The notes: generated by a model not told the origin, from the letters alone. Counted from the first letter of the stretch, positions 1 to 9,421 are shown. The stretch: DNA of 12,364 bases from Spirogloea muscicola (GCA_009602725.1 WELB01000085.1:254666-267029); one strand, 5' to 3'. Numbers and translations: made by a program.

Positions 1-84
1 CCCCCCCTCCTCTCATCACCGAGCTCCCCCCCTCCCACGAAAAACTTGCTCCCGGCCGCCTGCTGTCGCACTGTGCCGGAGCAG

Positions 85-2530
85 ATGCGCGCCCTGACGG
101 TGCTCACCAAGGCCGCCGTCGGCTCAGCACATAGGTTTCCACCGCGCCCGCAGCTCCCGTCCCGGCTGTGCGCCGGCAGCGGCAGTGTGGCTATGGCGAG
201 CCTACGGGCGGCCCCGGCCCGCATAGGCGACCCTGTCGAGGACGTCGGTGAGGCCAGCCTCGATGCTGGCGGCCGCCCAGGTCGCTCAGACTGCTGCAGC
301 AGGACTGTCTGCTGCTGGTGGGATTACCTTGAGCTCAGCACTGCGGCGGCGGCGCTGACCGGCTGCTGCCATGCAGATACGCCGGCTCTCATTGTGGACC
401 TGGACGCGCTGGAGGGCAACATGCGCCGGATGGCCGCGCTGCTCGCCCCCTTCCCCACCGTGCACGTGCGGCCCCACACCAAGGTGGCTAACCTACTGTT
501 AACCCCTATATTAACATTCTGTATCGCAACATCTAACTTCTGAAGATCTAGACACTAGTCTGTTGATCAATCAATGTTTGATCATTTCAATGTAAGATTA
601 ACAATTGATTGATTAATTTGTCTATTGATTAAAGTTTAAGCCCAAAGCATGACTTTAACCTCTGACAGCGACTCCTGGGTGGCCCGCTTCAAGCCCGGCC
701 ATGGAAATGGTCGGTAGGCATCGCAAGTTTGGACCCTGCTCGCTTGTGCTGCTCCTCGGCTGCACTGAGCGGCTTCATGCCTTGGTCGGATTGCAGGCGC
801 ACAAGTGCTCGGCTATTGCGCAGCGGCAGATGGAGCTTTCAGCCGCCGTCGGCGTCTGCTGCCAGAAGCTCTCAGGTCAGCCTGCGCCGCGGCAACGTCG
901 GCCAGAGAGGAAGGATGGTTGCCATTGCCATTGGCCTTGAGCGAGAGAGCAAGCGAATAAGAGGCGCTGGAGCTGGGCGCAGAGGCGGAGGCCATGGTGG
1001 CAGGCGGCATTCAGGATGTCCTCGTGTCCAACGAGGTCGTGTCGCGCCCCAAGCTGAGGCGCCTTGCCGCGCTAGCGCTGCGCGCCCGCGTCGCCGTCTG
1101 CGTTGACGAGGCCAGGTATGGCGCGATCGCCTGCAGCCAGCCATCAGTCGAGAGCAGCTGCGAGCACACCAACGTTTTCAGGGCTTAAGCACTTTCTTGC
1201 CATTGTGGCCACTGCTTGGCATCTAGTGCGGCCACAGCGCTTAGCGAGGAGGCGGCGGCTGCTGGTGCCACTGTCCGCGTCCTTGTTGAGGTCAACGTTG
1301 GGCAGGACAGGTGAGCTCAAGGTTAGGCGTGATTTAGGATTTTATAGAAATGTGTTTACAATTGAGTGTCCACAATATTTGTAGGGCCACTAGTGAGTTT
1401 CCACGGTTCCTTGACTCTCCTGCCGCCAAATTTCCCATGCCTGACTGCACGCTGCAAGGCCCTTGATGCATGTCCAAAGCTAACCAAATAGTCCCTCAAC
1501 AATGAGCCACACAGTGCCCAGCAGCAAGTGCCTTACCACAAAGCTCGTCGTCATCCACGCCTCACGCTGCCTTGCAGGTGTGGCGTGAGCGGGCCGAATG
1601 CAGCGCTCTCGCTCGCTCGTCACATCGCAGGGCTTCCGGGCCTCCGCTTTGGTGGTATCCAGGTGCCTCCACGACCTGCGTGTGGAAGTCTCAAAGCAGC
1701 CCGCCGAGCTTACAGCATCTCCCATCTTGCTGTGCTTGCCTGCCTGCCCCGCCATTAACCATTAACCTTAACCATCGTCCAAATGCCAAGACAGAAAGGC
1801 AGGGCAGTGCTGTGGCCCGAGCAGATGTATGATGACTTCAGATTGGCGGAAAACCCCCCAATTTGGACTTAAGAGCTGAACTTAAACAAATTGTCCGCAT
1901 TTGCAGGCCTATCAGGGCGCAATCCAGCACGTGCGCAAATTTGCCGAGCGCAAGGAGGCAGCCGAGGCGGCGGCTCAGCGTGCGGCAGCAGTTGTGCGGC
2001 GCCTGGAGGATGCTGGCCTAGCATGCGAGACTGTCACCGGTGGCGGCACTGGCACGTTCGCAGCGGATGCTGCCGGCGGCGTCTACACCGAAGTGCAACC
2101 AGGATCGTACATCTTTGGCGACGTTGACTACGGGAGAAATGAGGAGGCCCCTGGCGTTGCGGCGGCCGGCGGGTGGGCACAGAGTCTGTTCGTGCTGACG
2201 ACAGTGATGAGCTGTGATGAAGGAGGCACGCGTGCGGTGCTCGATGCGGGCACCAAGGCGTCCAGCCTCGACTCGGGACCGCCGATGGTGGCCGGCGCAG
2301 CAGGCCGCTGCCTGGCATATGAGAACGGCGGCGACGAGCATGGCATCCTGGGGCTTGTTGCGAAAGAGGGAGCAGGGGGAGAGGAGCGGCTGCCTGGCCT
2401 CGGCGAGCTTGTGTGGCTCGTGCCGGGGCACTGTGATCCGACTGTCAACCTGTACGACGAAGTCATCGGGGTACGTGCCGGCCGCGTGGAGTGCGTGTGG
2501 CCCATCGATGCCCGTGGCCCTGGTCGCTGA
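85..2530 (+). CDS. D-threonine aldolase / D-serine dehydratase-like PLP enzyme (DSD1 family), 7 exons
   Basis: Exons 85-247, 377-483, 797-875, 983-1115, 1227-1310, 1578-1662 and 1907-2530 join in phase through GT-AG introns to 1275 nt (about 424 residues). The family is a fold-type III PLP enzyme acting on D-threonine or D-serine. Visible in order: an N-terminal Arg/Ala-rich extension of about 40 residues (possible transit peptide), DTPALIVDLDALE, the Schiff-base lysine region RPHTK-AHK split by intron 2, VLVSNEVV, LVEVNVGQ, the phosphate-binding ETVTGGGTGTF, VYTEVQPGSYIF, and the C-terminal metal site PGHCDPTVNLYD. The third residue of His-Cys-Asp is Asp, which from memory fits D-threonine aldolase better than D-serine dehydratase (His-x-Cys). 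The start is the first in-frame ATG; no upstream in-frame stop is visible, so the gene could begin before the window, and ATG at 193 is an alternative. The last exon alone is 624 nt. No TGTAA is seen after the stop. Confidence 0.9.
248..376 (+). other. Stop-free 129-nt intron 1 of the PLP enzyme gene
   Basis: The exon reading RIGDPVEDV ends at 247 before GTGAGG, and the acceptor ATGCAG ends at 376. Splicing gives GTC-GAT, restoring VEDV-DTPALIVD as in relatives. The intron is 43 codons long with no in-frame stop, so unspliced RNA would still be translated with an extra Cys-rich segment. The alignment logic clearly favours splicing. Confidence 0.8.
566..613. repeat. AT-rich inverted repeat inside intron 2
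   Basis: Arms ATCAATCAAT (566-575) and ATTGATTGAT (604-613) are perfect 10-bp reverse complements around a 28-nt loop. They lie in an AT-rich patch (about 500-650) that contrasts with the GC-rich surroundings. No function is visible; it may be a relic of a small insertion in the 313-nt intron 484-796. Confidence 0.5.
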
Positions 2531-3062
2531 TTGTGGCAAACGATTAAGACAGGTCACTATGCATTGATGAGGCCGACTGGCACTGTGGTTCTGGGATGCT
2601 CGGGGCTGTCGCGCCTCCTTCTGCGCAGCAGAAAGACTCAGCTAGCGCTGGGTGAGGATGTTGAGCACCAATGTGCACTCCCCTCCCCCTGTCTTGTAGG
2701 CGCCTGGTCATTCAGGGTCCCCACTCCGCTGCGCCTCTGACTCTAAGGAAAGGCCATTGCCTCCATCAGCTGTTAAGTACGTAAGTACTTAAGTGCTGAT
2801 TGTGGCAAACGATTAAGACAGGTCACTATGCATTGATGAGGCCGACTGGCACTGTGGTTCTGGGATGCTCGGGGCTGTCGCGCCTCCTTCTGCGCAGCAG
2901 AAAGACTCAGCTAGCGCTGGGTGAGGATGTTGAGCACCAATGTGCACTCCCCTCCCCCTGTCTTGTAGGCGCCTGGTCATTCAGGGTCCCCACTCCGCTG
3001 CGCCTCTGACTCTAAGGAAAGGCCATTGCCTCCATCAGCTGTTAAGTACGTAAGTACTTAAG
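2526..3062. repeat. Perfect tandem duplication, about 269-bp unit
   Basis: Copy 1 (2526-2793) and copy 2 (2795-3062) are identical base for base over 268 nt, separated by one T at 2794. The unit begins GCTGA, so the stop codon of the upstream PLP enzyme gene (2528-2530) lies inside copy 1; the rest would be its 3' UTR. Each copy ends in a hairpin: stem TTAAGTAC / GTACTTAA with GTAA loop, at 2773-2792 and 3042-3061. The identical 69-codon open frames in each copy are by-products. Perfect identity means a very recent duplication or an assembly duplication. Otherwise no gene is seen in 2531-3062. Confidence 0.95.
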
Positions 3063-3500
3063 CTCGGCAGCAGTGCAGCAGCATGTGGATGCCACCACGA
3101 TCACAAGGGCACCTTCCGGAAGCGATTCCCTGCCAAGCCTCGCCCCTCCCATGCACAGCTAACGGGGCGAAGGCGCGCGGTGCGCATGGAACGAAAGGGA
3201 AGCCAATCCTAGCCAAACTAAGGAGTACTGACGGCTGTGGGCTCGCTTTGTTGGCTGGCTTTCCACAGCCCTCGCGCTTCTCCTTCCACTGCGCGGCGTT
3301 CCTTAGTGAGTCCGCGTCTGCAGGGAGCTTGCTCGCCGCATCCTGTACACTTGAGCAAGCGACCCGACGGCATGGCAGCCGGGCTGCTCGCTTTGCTGCC
3401 ATTTCGGAGAGCCCACTTTCTTTTTTGGGCTGGCTTTTCCAGCCCCTATCCTCAATGGGCGAGCCCTTCCCCCACTTTCCACTTCTGGAAACAGCTTTCA
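3063..3500 (-). repeat. Dispersed repeat with GGGCTGG/CCAGCCC hairpins
   Basis: This gene-free stretch holds a perfect 7-bp stem GGGCTGG (3427-3433) / CCAGCCC (3439-3445) with a 5-nt loop, next to T-rich and CCTCAATGGGCGAG sequence. The same module recurs in reverse orientation at about 10258-10305 and, less exactly, at 10155-10205. A weaker hairpin, GGCTG (3253-3257) / CAGCC (3266-3270), lies upstream. Orientation is given relative to the 10.2-kb copies. The open frames here (plus 3083-3508, minus 3058-3501) resemble no known protein, and I read them as chance frames in a repeat. Part of the stretch may be promoter or 5' UTR of the glycosyltransferase gene that follows. Confidence 0.6.
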
Positions 3501-3546
3501 TGCCTTAACGGGTGGCAGCCGTGAGCCGTCCGCAGAGGAGCCGCCA

Positions 3547-6477
3547 TTGATCGCCTTGCTCGGGCCTCCCTCCTGCGCGCCGCCGCCGCCGCCATTGCCG
3601 CCGCCGCTGTCGTCGCCTCCGGCGCAGCCAGCCGGCCGCGGTGCCTCGGGGCGCGCCGCCNGCCGCCGCGGCGGCTGCGGCGGCGGCAGGAGGCGGTGGA
3701 CTGCCGCTGCGCTCGCCTCCGCCGGCCTCGCGGCCATCTTCTTGACGTTGATCTCATGGCCAGCCGTCGCCACCGCCGCCGGCGAGCCGGCTAACCTCAG
3801 CGTGCCCGACTTCAAGGCGGCGCTGGACAAGGTGGTCGTCACGGCGCCCGCCGAGGAGCTCTACAATGGTGAGTCAGGGCTCTCCGCTGCGGCGCTGCAA
3901 GTATTCGAACCTGCGTCTCAACATTGTGACTAGATCCATCTGGCGACCTTCTTCGGGAGGTCTTTGTGGGCATGCGGCTCACCATTGCCGCAACGCGGAA
4001 CTGCAAACCTCACACGGCCTCCGGAGAGACGATTGGGATGCACATCCAGAGTAAAGAATACGCAACTCTTCAGATATATGTTGAGATGAGGAGATTCAGT
4101 GTGGTGCTGGCACGGGCCTCAGCCTGGACGCAGGCCTACGCGCTGGACAAGGACGGCTTTGCGAGCCGGGACCCAGTCGGGCTGCCGGACGCCGTGCCTC
4201 GGGCGCCTCACCTGCAGGACTGCGGGCCGCTGGTGACGCGGCGAGAGCGGGAGGACTCGAGGCCGCTCGGCGAGGGCGCCGACGGTGGCCCCGCCGGCGA
4301 CCGCGAGTGGCTCGTCGCGAGCTGCGACCCGGCCATCGGCAACATGTCCTGCCTCACGGCATCGCAGGTGCGCTTCCCAGAGCGGACCCAGTTGGCCTCT
4401 CTGACTGCGGTGAGGTCCCCACGATGCGGGGTGGTCTGACAGGGAAGCGCCTGGCGGCCTCCGCAGCCGCCATGGGTGCGAGGGCACGACAGCGACAACT
4501 TGGCGGGCACGCGCGCTGCTCAGGCCTACATGTGGTGGCTGCAGCATCCGCGGGACTGCGCCGACCCCTCGCTGCGCTTCCTTTACGTGTCGTGGCCCTC
4601 CATTAGCAGAAAAGGTCGGGCAGGAGCGCGCGGCTGCCCCTGGTCAGCTCTTGGCAGCCGGGTCTGGCAATGGGTCTGCGGCAGTGCAGATGAGGGCGAC
4701 GCGCTCATGGTCTTGACAACGCACCGCAACCGGCGGTGCAGGCGTCGGCGCGCAGCTGCACTTCGTCGCCGACCGCTACTCGTACGCGATTGCCAAGGAC
4801 CGCATCATGGTGTTCCAGAACAACTACCTGCGTGGCAGCCACGCTGGCTGCGAGGCGCACGGCAAGGAACTCAGCTTCGAGTGCTACTTCCTGCCGGAGG
4901 CGGCGCCGGCGTGCAAGGCACGCGTAGCCAAGCTCTGGGAGGCCCAGGGTGCTGAGGGTGGCGAAGATGACGTCGTCATGGGCGAGCCCACACGCGAGCA
5001 GGTGGGCACCACACACTGGGCGTACCGCAGCGACACGTCGGCCTTCTGCGCTAAGTGGGGCTGCCCCGACGGCTGGATGAAGCCCAGTGACGAAGGTGAC
5101 GGAGGACTCACACCCCTCTTCTCGGACTAGCTTGGTGCGCGGACCTCAGTAGGCGGCCGAGACTCACTTGTCCTTGTCAAATCTTTTCTTGTGCGCAGTG
5201 CTGGGCAGGATGAAGGTGCATCCACTGGACTGGTTTCGAGCGCAGCAGATCCGGTACCTCTTGCGTTACCCATCCGAGTACCTCTGCCGTGTGACAAATC
5301 AGGCGCGGCACGCATCATATGGCAAGTGGGTTGCGCATCGCCACCTGGAGGCCACATTGGCGCAACGCTTTCTCCTCTCTATGGTCCGCATTCGTGCGCT
5401 CAGGCTTAGTAAGCTGGGACCTAGAATTGTAGACTGCAGGGCCTTGGATTGAAGACGCTATCTCAGGATTCAGAATCGGAGCGTCATTTGCATGCATACT
5501 TTTGCATCTCAGTGAAAATTAGTTGCCTGTTTTCAATTGTCAAGCTTAAACTGGTCGGTGTTAGTCCATACTTGCAGCTCCATGGTAAAAGAATGGATTA
5601 GGGTCTTCCCTTGACGGGGCTCCAGTAGAACTAATACTTCTCAATCTGCGGAGCTACTTGGCACAGGGTGACCCAGGACTCAGCAGCAACTTCACTGGGG
5701 ACCTGGAGGACGGCCTGTGGGCGGAGCGCGACGAGGTGTTGGCGCCGCGGCCTTACATCAGTTTGCACGTGCGTGAGGGCGCAAAGGGTCGCGAGATGAC
5801 CCTCTTCCCCTTTCGCGCCTACATGGAAGAGGTGAAGTCACCAGAGTCACCTGCAGCTTGCAGTCGGACTGACCCCTCATGCACTAAGAGATGGATGCAT
5901 CAGGACACATGCATCCCGCTTGTCAGCTTGTTTATGTGCTCGTGGTCGTGAACGCAGGCTGAGAGGGTCCGACGCAGTGATCCAAATGTGCGGACAGTGT
6001 GGCTGGCCACCATGCTGACGAGCGTGGTGGAGGAAGGATTCTTCAAGTACGGGTGGCGGTGGAGGTTTTTCTTCACCAAGCAGCGGCGCTTGCAGGTGAG
6101 ATTGCATATCATCAGAAGCCTGACCGCTTGTGAGTGTCATGCAGCTCCTTTCAAGCTGGTTGGCGTTTTTTATCAACATACCAACACATGACATTGCTGT
6201 CTTGTTGATGCTACAGGGGGAGGAGGAGAATGGCGACTTTGACGATATACCCCTGCCGACCACTGAGGGCATGAGCAAGGACGAGGTCAAGAAGCTTGTG
6301 CGCGCTAACCTGAGGGAGTCCGTGGATATGTCGTTTGCAAATCTTATGGTCCAGGCAGAGGCTGACTACTTTATTGGCACTTTAGGGTCCAATTGGGACC
6401 GCCTCATTGATGAACTCCGCAAGACAAATGGCAGGCTCTCGGCAGGTTACATTGCCCTCAACTGGTATCAACTGTAG
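3547..6477 (+). CDS. GT23/FUT8-like fucosyltransferase-type glycosyltransferase, 9 exons, 5' end uncertain
   Basis: Phase-matched exons: about 3547-3868, 3934-4050, 4123-4367, 4467-4614, 4742-5095, 5199-5325, 5654-5831, 5958-6095, 6217-6477 (about 629 residues). FUT8-type enzymes transfer fucose from GDP-fucose in the Golgi lumen. The Pro/Arg-rich N-terminus leads into a hydrophobic segment (AALASAGLAAIFLTLIS), a type II signal anchor. Family landmarks in order: LQHPRDCADPSLRFLYVSWP, VGAQLHFVADRYSYAIA, WFRAQQIRYLLRYPSEYL, SLHVREGAKGREM (cf. HVRRTDKVGTE of FUT8), VRTVWLATML, ADYFIGTLGSNWDRLIDELR, and GYIALN near the C-terminus. The Asp of HVRxxDK is Ala here. The frame is open upstream to 3355 with no ATG and base 3661 is N, so the true start lies in an unseen exon or is hidden by a sequence error. 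The 5325/5654 junction is the least certain. Acceptor sugar unknown. Confidence 0.85.
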
Positions 6478-6578
6478 CTATCCTCCTTACTCTACCAGCA
6501 GGCACATTGCTCATTACTTGATCTTCACAGAAGATCGTGCATTGCAGTCTGGCACATGTGTCCTCTTGGCTGGATTGG

Positions 6579-6583
6579 TTACA
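6579..6583 (-). promoter_or_regulatory. Candidate TGTAA poly(A) signal for the BAHD gene
   Basis: Minus-strand TGTAA lies about 77 nt past the stop codon of the acyltransferase gene (6660-6662), a typical place for the volvocalean poly(A) signal. It is a five-base motif, so chance occurrence is possible. Confidence 0.4.
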
Positions 6584-6659
6584 GCAGTCCACGTCAACCT
6601 GGTGCTTATTTTAGCAGTCCTAGTGAGTTTGTGGCACTCGCATTGCTTCTTGTGTGCCG

Positions 6660-9421
6660 TTACTTTGACGGTGTAATGGGAGAGGTCCTCTCCAACCGTC
6701 TGATGACGTGACGAGGGAGAAGGAGGGTGACGTCCAAGGCGCCGCTGCCACTTTGGCTTTTCTGGAATATGATTGCGCCGCTCATGAATGCAGGGATGTA
6801 GCCCGAGGAAGTGCACGACACGCAAACGAAAACTGGGCGTCCCCAATCAAACTCCAGCTTGTACAAGTCGAATTCGGACCAGCTGGCCCGAAAGTAACAA
6901 GCAGCAGAATTCTTAGCATCCGTCCCCGACTTGCAGGAGGAGCTTGGTTAGTGGTCTCAAGCAGCAGGATGTTCTTACTGGCCAAGGCTGTGCTGAAGAC
7001 ATGACCCATGCACCAATCTTAGTCTCTGATATATCCTGGCTGTATGTGAGATTGTTTGAGTAGACCAATAGAGACCATTCAAGTACTGAGAGTGAGCACC
7101 TCGTGATGAGGAGGCCCTTGCCAGCGACGGGCGAGATGACGTTGCTTAGGGGGCGGTTGGAGCTTGTGGTTTGGTCCACAATGACTTGGCATGATTGCTG
7201 CACACTTTCTGGAGGTCACGTCTCAGCAGTCTGGCTACCTGGCCCAGCGTCATCCTGCCAGAGCACTGCCGGCGCAAGCACAAGCGTGCAAGCAAGCTTG
7301 CTTAGTGAGTACTGCACAGAATTCTAGGAAGGGACTCAAGAACCCAAGGCTTGAGAAAACATTGACAGAAGAACGGAAACCGGAGAAAATGGGGTTCCCT
7401 TGAAGTGTGAGGACTGTGTGTGCTACATGATGCTCTGAATAGATTCTTATAAGTATTGCAGTAGCGGGCATTGCACTCCTTTACAATGGCAACCTCCAAT
7501 CCTCTTCGGGGGCTCTGAATGCTGGTGACTGTTCTTCTCACCTCAGGAGATCCCCAGCCACTATCTGAAGGTGCTCTTGGGGTACACCGAGTACTGCATG
7601 GCCAAAATACAGCTCTGGAAGGGGCGGATCAGTTGGGCACGGGCACTGACCCGCCTGAAGGTTACAATCGAGGAAGGCCTCAGTTTCCTGGCTCTTTTTA
7701 CAGCCTGCAGCAACACAGTGATGAACGTTTGTCAAACTGAAAAGCAGAGTCCTAATCAGGAAATCACATTCTCAGAATGCTGTCTTTGCTATGCAATTTT
7801 TCTGTGACACATGATTACGCAATATGATGACTAGCAGACCTGCCAAAGGTGTGCACTGAGTGCGTCATCATTTGACACCCACGGAATTCTGTCAAGTGCT
7901 TCTCCCCCATGAAGTGCACTAGCAGTGCCACTAGGTGGCAAGTCGCACGCAAGCTGCTTAAGCTTCTCCAGATCATGCTCAGAGAAGCTGACTAGGGTGG
8001 ACGTCAGGCTGGGTGCTTGGGCGCACTAGTAAAGCAACTGTGTGATACCACCCTGCTGCAAGAGCCTCACAAACCCATTTCCACATGTGGCAGATTCTAC
8101 TTTCCTGACTTCTGAGCGCAACTTTGAGTGCACTAATTGCTGACGACGTCTTTGCACCAAGCACCAAGCTGTCACAATGATATTCTGAATGTTCTTTGGG
8201 GCTGAACATAGCGAGATGGCCAACTGTGTGAGTTGCTGCCTGCTTTGGCGCCGCAGATGACTTTGACGTAGCCAAGCAAGCCGCCAAGAGATGCCGAGCA
8301 TTGCATGGAAATGGGGTCTCATGACAGGCAGCTGTTTTTGCAAGCTGGCCCCAGGCATCCATGAACGCAAAGAAGCCCGCACCATCGGTTGCCATGTGGT
8401 GGAAGGAGACCGCAAGTATGATGCTTCTGCATGGGAAGACCGTGCATTGCACGGTCAGCAGAGGCTGAGTGACGACTGGCTGCAGGAGGTGGTGAAGGGG
8501 CATCTCAGGCAGACATGTCAGAGCATTGGCCATAGCCTTTAAGGGAACTTGGGAGTCATGTGAGCTGCACATTGTGGAAGCACCTACAGTAAGCCCCAAC
8601 ACACACAGAACTAGATGGGAGATCCTTTTGCACCAAACCAAGAGACTTGCTGGTGGATCCCCAGACAGCCCGGTCGGAAGTGCGGATGGCTGGGTGAAGT
8701 CGGCCACTGTGGCAGCCAGTGGGCGCAGATGCTGTTGCCTTAATGAATGGAACCCCTGCCAATCGGTCAGATCAAGCTTTGAGAAGTGCGGCAAAGCTAA
8801 GGTACTCGAAAGCAGGGTAGACAGAGACCTGAGCCTGCGTCCAGCAGTATATTTGCGAGCAGTTACGCAGATAATTCGGAGCTGCACAGCACGCCTTGCC
8901 TGCATTGTTGCAGTCGATCGCTAGCTTCCTCGACTGGTCATTGCTCCACCTCAGGCGTCCTGCCAAAGGGTAGTAGCATCGCAGCGCCTCTGCCAATGCT
9001 GTTCTTAGGATAGCCAGGCAGTTATGAGCTGCAGCTGGCTGCTCTGCACAAGGTCACTTCGCACCAGTCTGAGAGCCGTGATCTTCAAGGAGCACCATAT
9101 CTTGACAGCCTTACCTTCGTACGCAATGCAACGCGCCGTTTGAAGGGATTACAAGAGCTGACACTGTTGCTTCAGCATGTTAGTCAGATGCACCTGCTAT
9201 CCCAACAGGCGTCGGTCGTACTCTGAGCTGCCGGCCGCGCCAAGCCCAGCAGCGGCTGCCGCGGGGAACACGTAGACGACAGGGATGTGGCAGGGGACGG
9301 TGCCCATGTCAAACTCGCTCAGCGCAAGCTGGCGGCCGAGGCAGTGCTCCCGGGCCGTGCCGGCAGCTCTGACCACGGGCCTCGTGGCCGGCGCCCTGAG
9401 CGCCAGCTTCTTGGCCGGCAT
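6660..9421 (-). CDS. BAHD-family acyl-CoA acyltransferase, about 8 exons, possibly pseudogenised
   Basis: BAHD enzymes move an acyl group from acyl-CoA to an alcohol or amine. Minus-strand exons: 9421-9207 (LALSEFDMG, IPVVYVFP), 9003-8900 (LAEALRCYYPLAGRL, IDCNNA), 8755 to about 8640 (GVPFIKATASA, then ATVADF), an exon ending at 8158 (PLLTVQCTVF, catalytic HHMATDG, the HxxxD motif), 7991-7840 (FSEHDLEKLK, WVSNDDALSAHLWQ), 7704-7542 (AVKRARKL, then ELYFGHAV), 7254 to about 7206 (LGQVARLLRRDL), 6929-6660 (FRASWSEFDLY, EFDWGRP, a variant of DFGWG). Two apparent one-base frameshifts lie within exons: a missing base in the CCCC run at 7621-7624 and an extra base near 8721-8723. Exon 1 runs into TAG at 9199-9197 unless spliced at a weak donor, and about 20 family residues are missing before the last exon. 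Substrate unknown. The family call is firm; whether the gene is functional is open. Confidence 0.83.
6672..6676 (+). promoter_or_regulatory. Candidate TGTAA poly(A) signal for the glycosyltransferase gene
   Basis: This is the first plus-strand TGTAA after the stop at 6475-6477. It lies inside the last exon of the convergent acyltransferase gene. If used, the two mRNAs would overlap in antisense at their 3' ends. Confidence 0.35.
8756..8899 (-). other. GC-AG intron of the BAHD gene
   Basis: On the minus strand the exon ends CNNA plus one G at 8900, followed by GCAAGG, and the acceptor TTGGCAG ends at 8756. Joining gives CNNAGVPFIKA, matching the BAHD pattern CxxxGxxFxxA exactly. No GT donor nearby preserves this frame. 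AG|GCAAG is the standard form of the minor GC donor class. Confidence 0.7.

Noticed and set aside
1752-1775. Telomere-like TTAACC units (about three) in intron 6
   Set aside because: Too few and irregular, and not the TTTAGGG or TTTTAGGG type expected in green algae.
2018-2557. 179-residue minus-strand open frame
   Set aside because: It is antisense to the last exon of the PLP enzyme gene, which is strongly supported on the plus strand; the frame follows from GC-rich codon use.
2531-3009. Two identical 69-codon open frames
   Set aside because: They are copies produced by the tandem duplication, begin with a non-ATG codon, and lie in a 3' UTR.
3083-3508. 141-residue plus-strand and 147-residue minus-strand open frames
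   Set aside because: They lie in a dispersed repeat with hairpins, match no family I know, and cover each other on opposite strands.
7600-7650. Explaining the BAHD exon 6 frame switch by an intron
   Set aside because: The two family-matching segments are immediately adjacent, leaving no room for an intron.
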